DNA from: Chitinophaga pendula
GTDB lineage: Bacteria; Bacteroidota; Bacteroidia; Chitinophagales; Chitinophagaceae
Length of the DNA stretch: 64,000 bases
NCBI RefSeq assembly: GCF_020386615.1
Contig: NZ_CP077769.1
Location: 3,348,001 to 3,412,000 of the forward strand
Direction: 5' to 3'
The notes below the pieces were generated by a model. That model was not told where the DNA came from. It saw only the letters and a program-made list of their open reading frames with translations, and did not search any database. Positions 25,398 to 35,448 of this stretch are shown here, one piece after another. Both the position numbers and the translations under genes were made by a program. The stretch's first letter is position 1. Every line of letters begins with the position of its first letter.

Positions 25398-28300
25398 ATG
25401 TTCTACGTTATGCGATTTACTGTCTTCCTTCTGCTTGCGGTCTGCCTGCAATGTAGCGCTGTCGCTTTATCCCAGCAGATTACACTCTCCGAAAAAAATG
25501 CGCCACTAAAAAAAGTACTCAAAGAAATTGCTGCCCAGACGGGGGTATCGGTGGCATATAGTGAAAGCCTGATGTCGGCCACCAAACCGGTAACTATCGA
25601 TATCCGGAATGCCCCCTTGGAGCGTGCGCTTGAAATCGCTCTTCGTGATCAACCAGTGCGCTATACTTTCAACAATGGCCGCATCCTACTTAACAGCCGT
25701 TCCCGCGAGGTAGCTGATTCTTCCTTGACAGTCAGCGGCAGGGTAACCAATGAAAAAGGAGAACCGATACCTGGGGCCAGTGTACTCATTAAGGGGACTA
25801 ATATAGGTACTGCCACCAGCAACGATGGCAGGTTCGAACTCAAAACGCCTAAAGAGGCAGCCATACTGATCATCAGCGCGGTTGGCTTTCAGTCTACAGA
25901 AATAACGGCCCAGGCGTATGTCAACATGGAAATCCGTTTAAAAACGGGTACCCGGAGTCTCTCTGAAGTAGTAGTCATGGGATTTTCTGAAGTAGAACGA
26001 CGGCATGTGGCCTCTTCAGTTTCCCAGGTGAATGTCAAGCTAGCCAAGACCAGGCCCATTGCCAAACTACAGGAGGCATTCACCGGTACCGTTCCGGGTG
26101 TTACTGTTCAACAGACTACTAATTTGCCAGGTAGTGTACCTGAGATTACGATCAGGGGAATCAGCACTTTACAGAATGCCAGCCCTCTTGTCATCGTCGA
26201 CGGAATGGAGCAAAGCTTAAATGATATAGATCCCAATCAAGTGAAAAGTATCACCGTATTAAAAGATGCTGCATCAGCCTCTATGTATGGCTCCCGAGGC
26301 GCTAATGGAGTAATCATCATAGAAACGGAACGCGGGCAGATGGGGAAGTTTAAGGTAGATGTTAACTCCTGGGCTGCTATACAGCAACCCATTGATCTTC
26401 CAAAATTTGTCAATGGCGTCGATTACATGCGGTTAAATAACGAAGCCAGGAGCTTACAAGGACAGACACCACTTTATACTGAAGAAAACATACGCAAGAT
26501 GCAATCCGGGGAAACACCTTCTGTAGACTGGATAAAAGAAGGAATGCAACGAAGGGCCAGTTCGCAGAATGTTACCATAAGTGTTTCCGGTGGCGGGGGC
26601 ATAGGCTCTTTCAACCTTATGATGGGATACCTGAAAGAAAATGGGCTCAATGCGTATGAAGGCTCTGGTAAATATTCTGCACGCTTTAACACCAATGTAA
26701 ACATCGCAGATAAATTTGTTTTACTCGCCGATTTCTATGCGCACCGTCTGCAAATTAACCGATTGAAGGAAAATGATGACGGTACCGGTTTATATCAAAA
26801 TCTCTGGAAGATGAATCCCGCCCAACAGATTTATTATCCTGGCGCTGACATTCCCGAGCATTATATTTTGTACAATGATATGAATCCTATAGCCTCTATC
26901 AACCGGGGTGGATCACGAAATAATCTATATGATTTCAGCTCTGTGAATCTCCGACCTAAATATAATATCAATAAACACCTTAGTTTGGAAGGGAATGTAT
27001 CCTACCAGATCAGTAAATCGGCCAATAAACGCCAACGGGCAACATTTAAGTTTTATGATGGCAACGGCAAACCGGTAAAAATATGGAAAAACGAAGTCGG
27101 TGCTGACCAGGATGTCAGTCAAAGCCAGTTGACGGCTCGTGGTTTATTAAACTATACTGGTAGCCTGCGTCATCAGGCGGACAAGATATATCTGACTGCT
27201 GGTGCAGAGGTGATGACTTTCAATTATACCAATTACCGGGAAATTTCCAAAGCATCTTTCTTCGGGAAGTTGAACTATTCTTTTGATAACAGGTATATAT
27301 TGGAATTCACCGCCCGCGGGGATGGTAGCAGCAAATTTGCACCCGGTAAACAGTGGGGATTTTTTCCTGCCGGTGCAGTTGCCTGGAATATGACCAATGA
27401 GCAATTCATGAAGGGCCTGGTAAATAACGGAATTTTAAACAACGTGAAATTGCGTGCATCTTATGGCCTGATAGGAAATGAGAATGTAGATCCATATTTA
27501 TGGCAAGAGAATGTAAACGATTGGGGATGGCTGATCCGTGTACCTAATATGAACTTCTCCTGGGAAAAACAAAGACAAGGGAATATCGGGCTGGAGTTGA
27601 CGCTGTTAGACAACAGATTTAGCATAACAGCAGAAGCTTATAAAAAGAACTCTTATGACCTGATTTATTCCAGGTTCCCGGTACCTCCGATCACCGGATC
27701 ACAATCGCTAGAAGCAGCTTTCAATATTGGAGAAGTAGAAAATAACGGATATGAAATTTCCGTACAGTGGCAGGATAAGGTAGGCAAATTGGGCTATACT
27801 ATAGGCGCTATGTTATTCGATAATAGGAATAAAGTGCTTAAAGCTGGTTATCGGAATGGAGACACATTAATTTTTAAAGATGATAATGACAAGATCTGGT
27901 ATAGGGGAATCGCCATTGACAACTACTATGGATATAAAAGCAATGGCTTTTTCCGCGATAAGGCAGATGTAGATGCAACGAGGGCTAAACTGCCCAATAC
28001 GCTTCCCGGTGATATCAAGTATGTAGATCAGAATGGTGATGGAATTATCAATGATCTTGACAGAATAGACCTGGGCGATCCCTTTCCTCACTTTAACTAC
28101 TCCATTACGCTGGCTTTACAATATAAGAACTGGGACTTTAACCTATTAGGGCAAGGTGTAGGCAAAAGGACCGGCCGCCTGAATGGCATGGAAGGGTATC
28201 CTATATTGGTGGACGGTAGCAGTAATGCACTGGGACGTCCTAGTCAATACTATGCTGATAACCGATGGACACCTCAGACGCCGGACAGCCGGTTTCCTAG

Positions 28301-28565
28301 AGTGTGGACCGGATCTAGCACTAATGCCCAGCTCAGCGATATCTGGCTAAGTAATGCCGCTTACTTCCGTATAAAAGTATTGCAACTGGGATATACTTTT
28401 CCGTTACAGGGTAAAACAATCAGGAATGTCCGGGTATATGTAAATGCGCAGGACGCTATCACTTTCACAAGATGGGAAGGGCTAGAGCCCGAGCGCAATG
28501 GTGGTAACGGCAATTATCCAAGAATGGCTGTTTACAGTGTAGGTGTCAGGGCTACATTGTTTTAA
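25398..28565 (+). CDS. SusC/RagA family TonB-linked outer membrane receptor with STN domain
   Basis: About 1055 residues from the ATG at 25398 (MFYVMRFTVFLLLAVCL signal peptide); a TTG eight codons earlier is possible. Order: secretin/TonB STN signalling domain (about 30-95), carboxypeptidase-D-like domain (SGRVTNEKGEPIPGASVLIK), TonB-dependent plug (PGSVPEITIRGISTLQNASP, KDAASASMYGSRGANGVIII), then a 22-strand barrel to the final ATLF. It imports a ligand, probably a glycan, with SusD. The STN domain fits control by the upstream sigma/FecR pair. Confidence 0.96.
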   Translation: MFYVMRFTVFLLLAVCLQCSAVALSQQITLSEKNAPLKKVLKEIAAQTGVSVAYSESLMSATKPVTIDIRNAPLERALEIALRDQPVRYTFNNGRILLNSRSREVADSSLTVSGRVTNEKGEPIPGASVLIKGTNIGTATSNDGRFELKTPKEAAILIISAVGFQSTEITAQAYVNMEIRLKTGTRSLSEVVVMGFSEVERRHVASSVSQVNVKLAKTRPIAKLQEAFTGTVPGVTVQQTTNLPGSVPEITIRGISTLQNASPLVIVDGMEQSLNDIDPNQVKSITVLKDAASASMYGSRGANGVIIIETERGQMGKFKVDVNSWAAIQQPIDLPKFVNGVDYMRLNNEARSLQGQTPLYTEENIRKMQSGETPSVDWIKEGMQRRASSQNVTISVSGGGGIGSFNLMMGYLKENGLNAYEGSGKYSARFNTNVNIADKFVLLADFYAHRLQINRLKENDDGTGLYQNLWKMNPAQQIYYPGADIPEHYILYNDMNPIASINRGGSRNNLYDFSSVNLRPKYNINKHLSLEGNVSYQISKSANKRQRATFKFYDGNGKPVKIWKNEVGADQDVSQSQLTARGLLNYTGSLRHQADKIYLTAGAEVMTFNYTNYREISKASFFGKLNYSFDNRYILEFTARGDGSSKFAPGKQWGFFPAGAVAWNMTNEQFMKGLVNNGILNNVKLRASYGLIGNENVDPYLWQENVNDWGWLIRVPNMNFSWEKQRQGNIGLELTLLDNRFSITAEAYKKNSYDLIYSRFPVPPITGSQSLEAAFNIGEVENNGYEISVQWQDKVGKLGYTIGAMLFDNRNKVLKAGYRNGDTLIFKDDNDKIWYRGIAIDNYYGYKSNGFFRDKADVDATRAKLPNTLPGDIKYVDQNGDGIINDLDRIDLGDPFPHFNYSITLALQYKNWDFNLLGQGVGKRTGRLNGMEGYPILVDGSSNALGRPSQYYADNRWTPQTPDSRFPRVWTGSSTNAQLSDIWLSNAAYFRIKVLQLGYTFPLQGKTIRNVRVYVNAQDAITFTRWEGLEPERNGGNGNYPRMAVYSVGVRATLF

Positions 28566-28573
28566 TAAAAGCC

Positions 28574-30223
28574 ATGGACAAGAGAAAAATATATTTCAAT
28601 CAACTGCAAAATATGCATAAGATGAAAACGAAATTTATCCTACTTATAGTGTTATCCATTGTCCTTACTTCCTGCAAGAAGTTTTTGGACAAACCGGATC
28701 CTACCGCTACCAAATTCAATGAATTTTTTAATACAGAAGAGGACTTGCGTCGTGTTGTATATAGCACCTACCTGGATGTATTTACCAACCAGGGTGACAG
28801 AAGACTACTCTTTTATATGGACGATAGTAAATCAGACGATGTCTATAGCCGCGTGGAAGGCGATAATCATCAGCGTATTGCCAACGGCAGTTTTGATGCT
28901 AACACCAGGGCTTTTGAATATTACTATACCATACACATGAAACATATCGGCCGTTTGAATACTTACTTGAAAAGCATCAATACCCCTTATGTTGAAGATG
29001 AGGCTATCCGGACAAAATATAAAGGTATCTTAGAGGGTCTCAGGTGCTGGCATTATTTCAGAATGGTATCCCGCTGGGGTAATCTTCCATTTTATCTCGA
29101 GCCAGTAGATATCTCACAAGTCACACAGCCTGCCAAATCCAAAGAGGAAATATTGAATACGCTTTTTCCAATGGCGGAGGCTACTGCTAATACCCTTCCG
29201 GATAAGGAATATAACTCGGATGCCTATATGTTCAACAAATACTCCCTTAAGGCCCTGATCATGCGCTATGCCTTATTCAATGGCCGTTATGAGCTGGCCG
29301 CCCGGATGGCCAAAGAGATTATGGAAAGTGGCAATTACGCTCTATATCCTGTTTACCGGGATCTGTTCAACTACAAAGGCGACAAGACAAACAAAGAGTT
29401 TATCATAAAAATGGATATGCAGAGCCACGGCAACAGCGGTACCAATTCTTTTGAACACCTGGGACCACATTTCCGGACGGGAAAAGGCCAGTCCTACGCA
29501 GTTCCCTTAAAGTCGCTGGTCGATGCTTACTGGACGTTACAGGGTAATAAAATTGATGAGTGTCCCTACCATACAAAACAAGACTACGAACTGAATCCCA
29601 AGTTGAACAGGGACCCAAGATATACTGCCAGTATTATGGGGCAGGGAGACATATTTGTCAATGAGCCTATCAACATATATGATCAAAATAGTCCTATGTT
29701 TTACGAAAAAGAACGCGCCAGCCGCTCCGGTTACTGGTTCAGGAAATTTGTGGATGAAACAGATGCCTTCCGGGATAACGGCAATATGTATTTCCCGATA
29801 CTCAGGTATGCTGAAGTGCTTTTGACATATGCAGAAGCCAGCATTATGATGAACAATGTCGACAATCTCTCCAAGTCCTGTATTAACCAGATCAGGACCA
29901 GGGCAGGCCTCGATATGAAAGAGGCTGACGTCACCCTTCCGAAATACGCCGGATATTCAAGGCAGCAGTGGATCGATTTAATCAGAAATGAGCGGCGTAC
30001 AGAACTGGCGGGTGAAGGTGTAAGATATGATGATATCCTCAGATGGAAGATTGGCGAACAGGTGATGAATAAACCCGCTCTTGGTCATACCCGGTTGGTA
30101 AACGGCAGCCTCGTTTCGCTGAAAATCGAGGATCGTACATTTCAGACACGCAACTACCTGTGGCCATTTCATTCAGGTAGTTTGAAAATTGAACCTGGTT
30201 TGACACAGAACCCAGGCTACTAG
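28574..30223 (+). CDS. SusD/RagB family nutrient-binding lipoprotein
   Basis: Outer-surface glycan-binding lipoprotein forming a complex with SusC. The frame opens at 28574, but the signal peptide MKTKFILLIVLSIVLTSC begins at 28622; that gives 533 residues. The C-terminal SusD signatures are present (PILRYAEVLLTYAEASIM, INQIRTRAGL, WIDLIRNERRTELAGEGVRYDDILRW). It begins 8 bp after susC ends, so the pair is an operon. No glycoside hydrolase follows, so the target is not indicated. Confidence 0.95.
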   Translation: MDKRKIYFNQLQNMHKMKTKFILLIVLSIVLTSCKKFLDKPDPTATKFNEFFNTEEDLRRVVYSTYLDVFTNQGDRRLLFYMDDSKSDDVYSRVEGDNHQRIANGSFDANTRAFEYYYTIHMKHIGRLNTYLKSINTPYVEDEAIRTKYKGILEGLRCWHYFRMVSRWGNLPFYLEPVDISQVTQPAKSKEEILNTLFPMAEATANTLPDKEYNSDAYMFNKYSLKALIMRYALFNGRYELAARMAKEIMESGNYALYPVYRDLFNYKGDKTNKEFIIKMDMQSHGNSGTNSFEHLGPHFRTGKGQSYAVPLKSLVDAYWTLQGNKIDECPYHTKQDYELNPKLNRDPRYTASIMGQGDIFVNEPINIYDQNSPMFYEKERASRSGYWFRKFVDETDAFRDNGNMYFPILRYAEVLLTYAEASIMMNNVDNLSKSCINQIRTRAGLDMKEADVTLPKYAGYSRQQWIDLIRNERRTELAGEGVRYDDILRWKIGEQVMNKPALGHTRLVNGSLVSLKIEDRTFQTRNYLWPFHSGSLKIEPGLTQNPGY

Positions 30224-30246
30224 AAAAAAACATCCCAGATATCTCA

Positions 30247-30278
30247 AAAGGCCCAGCTTTAAAATAAGCTGGGCCTTT
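30247..30278. terminator. Strong bidirectional terminator
   Basis: AAAGGCCCAGCTT and AAGCTGGGCCTTT, perfect 13-bp arms with a 6-base loop, between the convergent susD and nitroreductase genes. T-runs are present on each side through the arms themselves. Confidence 0.88.
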
Positions 30279-30984
30279 AAGAGGCCGATTTCTGAACAAA
30301 AGCGTCCAAAGTCTGTTCCATGGGGAGGTCTGCTATTACTGCAGCATCTTCAATATCCATTTCAACGATAAATTCTTTTTTAGGCGTACGTACTTTCTTC
30401 ATATTCACTAACCAATCATGCTCCTCTTCCCGATATCCCAAAGGCAGTATCACAGTGCTTCTATAACCACTGTCCCTTAACTTCAAAAGCTCATCCAGCT
30501 TTTCGGGGATAAACCCCTCTATAGGGGTAGCATCCACTTTCTGTTCTGCCGCCGCAGCAATTGTCATAGCAAAGGAGATATAACTTTGTTTTGATGCATG
30601 ATGCGCCTGCCATTCCGGCCCCAAAGTATCATAGAGGCCTAATATGGTATTTTTATAACTATCCATGGTACTATGTGGTAATCCACGTTCATCCATGATG
30701 TAATCAAAGACCGTACTGATCCGTTTATCACTATAGCTATCCCATGCTACGAAAACAAGTAAATGTGAACAATCCGTAATTACGCTTTGATTATAAGCAA
30801 TCCCTTTTATTTTCTCTAACAATGCCCTATCAGAAATTACAATGACCTTGTACTGCTGCAAACCGGAAGAAGACGGTGCCATACGGGCAACTTCCAGTAT
30901 ATAATCCAGTTTTTCCTGCGGCACTTTGGCGCCATTCATTTTCTTTGTGGCGTAGCGCCATTGTAAGGCTTCCAGTAAACTCAT
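30277..30984 (-). CDS. Nitroreductase family protein (NfsB-like)
   Basis: 235-residue FMN enzyme. FMN-binding segments WRYATKKMNGAKVP, ARMAPSSSGLQQYKVIVIS and, near the C-terminus, RDSGYRSTVILPLGYREEEHDW. It reduces nitroaromatics, quinones or flavins with NAD(P)H; physiological substrate unknown. It is divergent from the Crp-like regulator at 31172, which may control it. Length fits the family. Confidence 0.9.
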   Translation of the reverse strand: MSLLEALQWRYATKKMNGAKVPQEKLDYILEVARMAPSSSGLQQYKVIVISDRALLEKIKGIAYNQSVITDCSHLLVFVAWDSYSDKRISTVFDYIMDERGLPHSTMDSYKNTILGLYDTLGPEWQAHHASKQSYISFAMTIAAAAEQKVDATPIEGFIPEKLDELLKLRDSGYRSTVILPLGYREEEHDWLVNMKKVRTPKKEFIVEMDIEDAAVIADLPMEQTLDAFVQKSAS

Positions 30985-31171
30985 TTTTATTAATTTAAGG
31001 TTACCCGTTCATTCGAATAACAGTACAAAGTTCTCTCAGAAGGTGGCTGTATAGCAAGGACATAAATTCCAATCTTGCTGTGACTTTTATCACAAGCAAC
31101 ACAATAAATAATTCATAATCAATATATTATCAATCATTTGACAATTATTGTTAATTCGCGATATTGCAGAT

Positions 31172-31747
31172 ATGTTTGAATACTTCATCAGCTATCTAAA
31201 CGGGAAGGTATCACTCACGGAAGAGGAGCTTTTATTTATAAAATCTCATTCCATTGTTAGGAAATTCAAAAGACATCAGTTTTTATTAAATGAAGGTGAC
31301 ATCTGCCGGCATAAGTGTTTTGTGATACAAGGATTATTCAGGTCCTACCGAACCACTGATGAAGGAGTTGAGCACGTTCTTGCATTTGCACCTGAAAACT
31401 GGTGGACACTTGACATGGAAAGTTATTATAATGAGTTACCTACCAAGATGAACATTGAAGCCCTGGAAGACAGCTATGTTCTACTTTGGACAAAGGAGCA
31501 CTTTTCAATACTGATAGATAAAATACCTGCCTGGAGGCAGTTTCGTGATTACCTTTGGTTCAGAAATTCTTATGCCAATGCGGAACGGGTGTATTCCCAT
31601 ATTAGCTTTTCTGCAGCGCAGAAATATGATGATTTTCTAAAACGTTATCCCGATATTTTTAATCGGGTGCCATTACACATGGTGGCATCCTATCTTGGCA
31701 TAACGAGAGAGACCTTGAGTAGAGTGAAGAATAACAAACACCGTTGA
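31172..31747 (+). CDS. Crp/Fnr family cyclic-nucleotide-binding-type regulator
   Basis: About 191 residues from the ATG at 31172 (MFEYFISYLNGKVSL); a TTG eight codons upstream is less likely. A cNMP-binding beta-barrel spans about 20-120 (RHQFLLNEGDICRHKCFVIQGLFR). The C-terminal helix-turn-helix (LHMVASYLGITRETLSRVK) is short. Many Bacteroidota members of this group bind no cyclic nucleotide. It is divergent from the nitroreductase gene, the probable target. Confidence 0.88.
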   Translation: MFEYFISYLNGKVSLTEEELLFIKSHSIVRKFKRHQFLLNEGDICRHKCFVIQGLFRSYRTTDEGVEHVLAFAPENWWTLDMESYYNELPTKMNIEALEDSYVLLWTKEHFSILIDKIPAWRQFRDYLWFRNSYANAERVYSHISFSAAQKYDDFLKRYPDIFNRVPLHMVASYLGITRETLSRVKNNKHR

Positions 31748-32245
31748 AGTTACACCGCTGTCCCCTCTCCCACTGCCTTTTCATAGCCCTTTTAAGGTCA
31801 GCGAGGTAGTGAGCTTAATAGCGATAAGTACATCCTTTCGTAGCATATGCTGTATGTTCGGATAAGTCGGAAAGGATTTATAGAATGTTACAGGCAGGCG
31901 ACCACTTGGGGACGACCTACCAAACAGGACGTATGCCAGTGCGTGCCCCCCTGCTCGCCAGGATACCATGCCAACAGGATCGCATCAACATAAGGATCGA
32001 TAGCTCCCAAATCAACCGCACTTCCACCAATAACGACTGTCCTCGAACTGATCCTTGTTTTGCCAGGGAGTCAAGATACAAACTTCTCTATAAAATCTTA
32101 AGCGCGTCCTTTCAGTCCGGAAATCCTTGTCTGAACAGGTGCCACCTTATCTGATGAACCGCTTGGGTAGTGACTCTTTGATAGTTTTGCTCCCATGAAC
32201 CGGCCGTACCTTCGGCCACATTTTTTACCTTAAAAACATGAATGG
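31748..32245. other. Gene-free stretch containing the GH3 remnant
   Basis: Between the Crp-like regulator and the esterase gene no intact gene is visible. The left and centre hold the decayed GH3 fragment; the remaining bases to 32245 show nothing I recognise. Confidence 0.5.
31781..32080 (-). pseudogene. GH3 glycoside hydrolase (beta-glucosidase/xylosidase) remnant
   Basis: On the minus strand one frame encodes SSRTVVIGGSAVDLGAIDPY, VDAILLAWYPGEQGG, and after a 1-base shift the next frame reads HALAYVLFGRSSPSGRLPVT and FYKSFPTYPN. These are the adjoining C-terminal motifs of GH3 enzymes (AWYPGxxGG, ADVLFGDxNPSGRLPVTFYKS). The rest of the gene (about 600 residues) is missing. It is a frameshifted 3' fragment. 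Confidence 0.82.
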
Positions 32246-33046
32246 ATGAAACTGTGCTACACCTGGTACTTAGCCGGCTGGTTGGGCCTGGTCCTAATTT
32301 TTTCAGCATGCAAGAAGGAAACTATTGCGAAAGACCGTGTAAAAGAATTTACGATTACCTCAACGGTCAATGGAGGAAGTTATGATATTAAAGTAGCGCT
32401 ACCGGAGCACTACTCACCCTCCGATGAATATCAGACACTCTATGTACTAGATGGCAAGCTGGATTTTGACTTTACGGCATTAGAATCTGAGAGGCAAGCC
32501 CGGGACCGACACCGAAAAGGTATCCTGGTGGTAGGGATAGGTTGGGGCCATAACCGTCTGGATGACTATACCCCTACAGTCAGTGACATTGGTAGCGGGG
32601 GAGCCGATAAATTTATGGGCTTTATTGAGACGGAACTGATCCCCTTCATAGAATCAGCCTATCATGCCGCTCCTTCACGCGCCGGCAGGGGTATACTGGG
32701 ACACTCTGCCGGGGGGCTATTCGTTGGACATAGCTTTACTAATCATAATCGTGTATTTGAAAATTATCTGTGTCTAAGCCCTTCTTTTTGGTATGATGAT
32801 GCCATTGTACTCAGGAATGAGCAGCTCCATCGGGAGCAAAACAAAAAAGGGAAGGGTAACTTCTATCTGGCACTAGGTGAGTTGGAAGAGAAGATGCGAC
32901 CACCTTTTGTAGGTTTTCGTAGTGCACTCCGGGACAATTATCCTAATTATTCGCTGCGGGATTACATAACGCCTGGAAAGGGCCACCTGGATTCTAAGAA
33001 TACGAACATACGAAAGGCACTTACTTTCTTCTTTGAAAACAATTAA
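32246..33046 (+). CDS. Esterase-family lipoprotein (IroE/Fes-like alpha/beta hydrolase)
   Basis: 266 residues; lipobox LIFSAC with Cys22. The mature protein matches the putative-esterase family: LYVLDGKLDFDF, ILVVGIGWGHNRLDDYTP, the nucleophile motif GILGHSAGGLFVGHSF and C-terminal His in TPGKGHLDSKN. Relatives hydrolyse siderophore esters, acyl groups on glycans or mycolyl groups. It begins a small operon with the 192-residue outer-membrane-like protein, which starts 8 bp later. Confidence 0.87.
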   Translation: MKLCYTWYLAGWLGLVLIFSACKKETIAKDRVKEFTITSTVNGGSYDIKVALPEHYSPSDEYQTLYVLDGKLDFDFTALESERQARDRHRKGILVVGIGWGHNRLDDYTPTVSDIGSGGADKFMGFIETELIPFIESAYHAAPSRAGRGILGHSAGGLFVGHSFTNHNRVFENYLCLSPSFWYDDAIVLRNEQLHREQNKKGKGNFYLALGELEEKMRPPFVGFRSALRDNYPNYSLRDYITPGKGHLDSKNTNIRKALTFFFENN

Positions 33047-33054
33047 AACAGTGT

Positions 33055-33633
33055 ATGCGATACCTATCTTTTATTTGCCTTATATTATTGACAGTCAGTG
33101 TATACGGACAAAACGATCCCACAACTCCGCCATTAACTCGTCTCACTATTAAACCCGCCGTTGGCATATTACCATGGAGCCTGCCGGCTAAGGCACTGGC
33201 TGCCGTCCTGGTGGAATATCCTATAAAAGGGAATTGGGTAGCAGGCTCTCATACGATGCTGGCAAGCGCCATAGCAAAAAACACTTATAATATCCAAACA
33301 AATTATAGCCTACAGTTCTCTCAAAAATTGGGTATCGGCTATTCCGTAACTGGCCCGAAGAAGTTTATCCGGCTCACCGTGCTGGCCATGGGAGGCCTGC
33401 GGCGGATTGCATTCAAAGAAACACTGGACCATCCAGGTCTGGAAAAGATCTCTACCCAATCTGCCATTACCATGCCGGATGTTGGATTACTGTTAGACTG
33501 GTCGCTCGGAAGGAGACGCCATACTTTTAATGCCCGGGTTTATCTGCCTTTTTATCCATTTGAAGGGTATCCTATCAGCACTTTTCAAAACATCAGTTTG
33601 GAAATGGGCTTAGGTATAAAACTCAAATACTAA
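33055..33633 (+). CDS. Secreted, probably small outer-membrane barrel protein
   Basis: 192 residues with a signal peptide (MRYLSFICLILLTVSVYGQ). The mature part alternates hydrophobic and polar residues with many aromatic and Gly residues and ends SLEMGLGIKLKY, a C-terminal aromatic typical of outer-membrane beta barrels. I do not recognise a family. It is coupled to the esterase gene (8-bp gap). Confidence 0.7.
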   Translation: MRYLSFICLILLTVSVYGQNDPTTPPLTRLTIKPAVGILPWSLPAKALAAVLVEYPIKGNWVAGSHTMLASAIAKNTYNIQTNYSLQFSQKLGIGYSVTGPKKFIRLTVLAMGGLRRIAFKETLDHPGLEKISTQSAITMPDVGLLLDWSLGRRRHTFNARVYLPFYPFEGYPISTFQNISLEMGLGIKLKY

Positions 33634-33719
33634 AAAAGTGCGTTAAGGTAAGTAATGCCATCGTATACAGGCTGGAAGTATTTATATTTGGCATTTCTTA
33701 CATTACACGAACAATTTAT

Positions 33720-34889
33720 ATGTTATTGGATTGGCGTATTATATATATAGGTGGTGTCTTTATCTCAATGTTCCTCTTTGTCATCCTCATCAGCAAATCG
33801 CAGAAAAATACGGCGGATAAAATATTAAGTGCCTGGCTCTTCTTTGCTTTAATTCACCAGGTGTTGATAGGCTGGTATGCATCGAACGGGATGAGAAATA
33901 TGCCGGCACTTATAGGCTGGGAGCTACCGTTTCCCTTTTTACACGGTCCATTCTTATACCTGTACATTCTGTTTCTTACCGGTCAGCAGCGCCGCGGGTG
34001 GCAAAATATAATTCACTTCATCCCGGCGCTCCTGACAGCCATTATATTAGCTCCCGTGTTAACCTCCATGTCTGCACAGCAGAAGATGGGTCTTTTGGGT
34101 CCCAGCGAATTTGATCCCTTATTCCAGTGGATGGTCAAGGGTATTATTATTTCGGGAGTCGTGTATGTCGTGTTATCCTTTATACTGCTTCGGCGACACA
34201 GCCAAAATGTCGCCTTCCAGTTTTCCAATACGGATAAGATCACCCTTAACTGGCTCCGCTATTTAATTGGAGGAATGGGGGTAATATGGATAGTAGTTAT
34301 ATTTTTCCTGTCTGCACAATCATTATACATCGTCGTTGCATTGTTTATTTTCTTTATCGGTTATTTGGGCATCCGGCAAGTCGGAATATTTTCCAATCCT
34401 CCCCCCGCACATGAAGTATATCTTCCTGCTGTTATTCAACCTGTGGAGGACAAACAGGAACCCGATATAATAGCAGCCAGAAGTGATAAGAAAGTAAAAT
34501 ATGAAAAAAGCGGGCTCACTGATACCGAAGCACGGAGGATCCACATTGCACTTGGAATGATCATGCAGGACCAACAATGCTATAAAGACCCAGAGTTAAC
34601 GCTGGGAGACCTGGCCAAAATGTTGGATGTACATCCCGCCATCCTCTCTCAGGTTATTAATTCAAGAGAAGGGAAGAATTTTTATGATTATATTAATGTG
34701 CTCCGGGTCGAAGCTTTTAAACAGCTGTTATCACAGCCGAGTAATCAGCAATATACCCTGTTGGCATTGGCTTTCGAGTGTGGTTTTAATTCAAAAACGA
34801 GCTTTAACCGAAATTTCAAGAAAGTCACCCAGCTTTCACCCAGTAATTATGCTAAGGGAATAAATGTTAGCATACAAGAGGGGAATTAA
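33720..34889 (+). CDS. Membrane-anchored AraC family regulator
   Basis: 389 residues. Residues 1-220 hold about seven hydrophobic helices (VFISMFLFVILIS, FPFLHGPFLYLYILFLTG, and others), the sensing part. After a polar linker the AraC domain (about 280-385) reads LTLGDLAKMLDVHPAILSQVI and LALAFECGFNSKTSFNRNF, ending TQLSPSNYAKG. Such regulators are typical of Bacteroidota and sense signals at the membrane. The esterase operon just upstream is the likely neighbour target. Confidence 0.9.
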   Translation: MLLDWRIIYIGGVFISMFLFVILISKSQKNTADKILSAWLFFALIHQVLIGWYASNGMRNMPALIGWELPFPFLHGPFLYLYILFLTGQQRRGWQNIIHFIPALLTAIILAPVLTSMSAQQKMGLLGPSEFDPLFQWMVKGIIISGVVYVVLSFILLRRHSQNVAFQFSNTDKITLNWLRYLIGGMGVIWIVVIFFLSAQSLYIVVALFIFFIGYLGIRQVGIFSNPPPAHEVYLPAVIQPVEDKQEPDIIAARSDKKVKYEKSGLTDTEARRIHIALGMIMQDQQCYKDPELTLGDLAKMLDVHPAILSQVINSREGKNFYDYINVLRVEAFKQLLSQPSNQQYTLLALAFECGFNSKTSFNRNFKKVTQLSPSNYAKGINVSIQEGN

Positions 34890-34919
34890 GAAAATGGCAT
34901 GTCAATAGACCGGTATTTG

Positions 34920-35417
34920 TTAGTTCACGCTATGCTGGAAAGGCCAAGGTTTGCCTTTCCCTGTTTCGCAAAGTAACTTAAGACTTTTCAGGAACTGCGC
35001 CCAGGTATAACTGCATTCGGCAAATGTAGGTGTATATCCGGACCAGTCGTCATGTTGAAAAAGCACTAATGTTGAGCGGTCAGCAGTGTTCTGTTCTATC
35101 TGTCCCTTTATCTCCGGGTGTATTTTTTCCATCGTCTTATTATCTTGTTCCAGCAATCTGAAACTAAGGGTTGTTCCAATCCATTCCTGGTCACCCTGAA
35201 TACAACTCCATTTGACAAACTCCGAAGGTAATAGTTCAACAATTTTCATCTTCTTCACATAGACATCTCCAAATGGAAAACTGGCGACCGATCCTACCTG
35301 TGGTATCGCCTCCGTGCCCGGAGTCCACCACGATGAAAGACCCTTAGCACTGGTAATAGCCTCATAGACACACTCTCGTGAAGCTGCGATCAGCAATGAA
35401 TGACGGATATTAGGCAT
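34920..35417 (-). CDS. SRPBCC/AHSA1-domain protein
   Basis: 165 residues of the START/Bet-v1-like fold: IRHSLLIAASRECVYEAITS, LSSWWTPGTEA, and a C-terminal helix with SYTWAQFLKSLKLLCETGKG. These small soluble proteins bind hydrophobic ligands; the AHSA1 subgroup has no settled function. It lies after the truncated beta-lactamase fragment on the same strand. Confidence 0.87.
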   Translation of the reverse strand: MPNIRHSLLIAASRECVYEAITSAKGLSSWWTPGTEAIPQVGSVASFPFGDVYVKKMKIVELLPSEFVKWSCIQGDQEWIGTTLSFRLLEQDNKTMEKIHPEIKGQIEQNTADRSTLVLFQHDDWSGYTPTFAECSYTWAQFLKSLKLLCETGKGKPWPFQHSVN

Positions 35418-35448
35418 AATAAGTATTTGTCAGTTTTTGGAACGAAGG

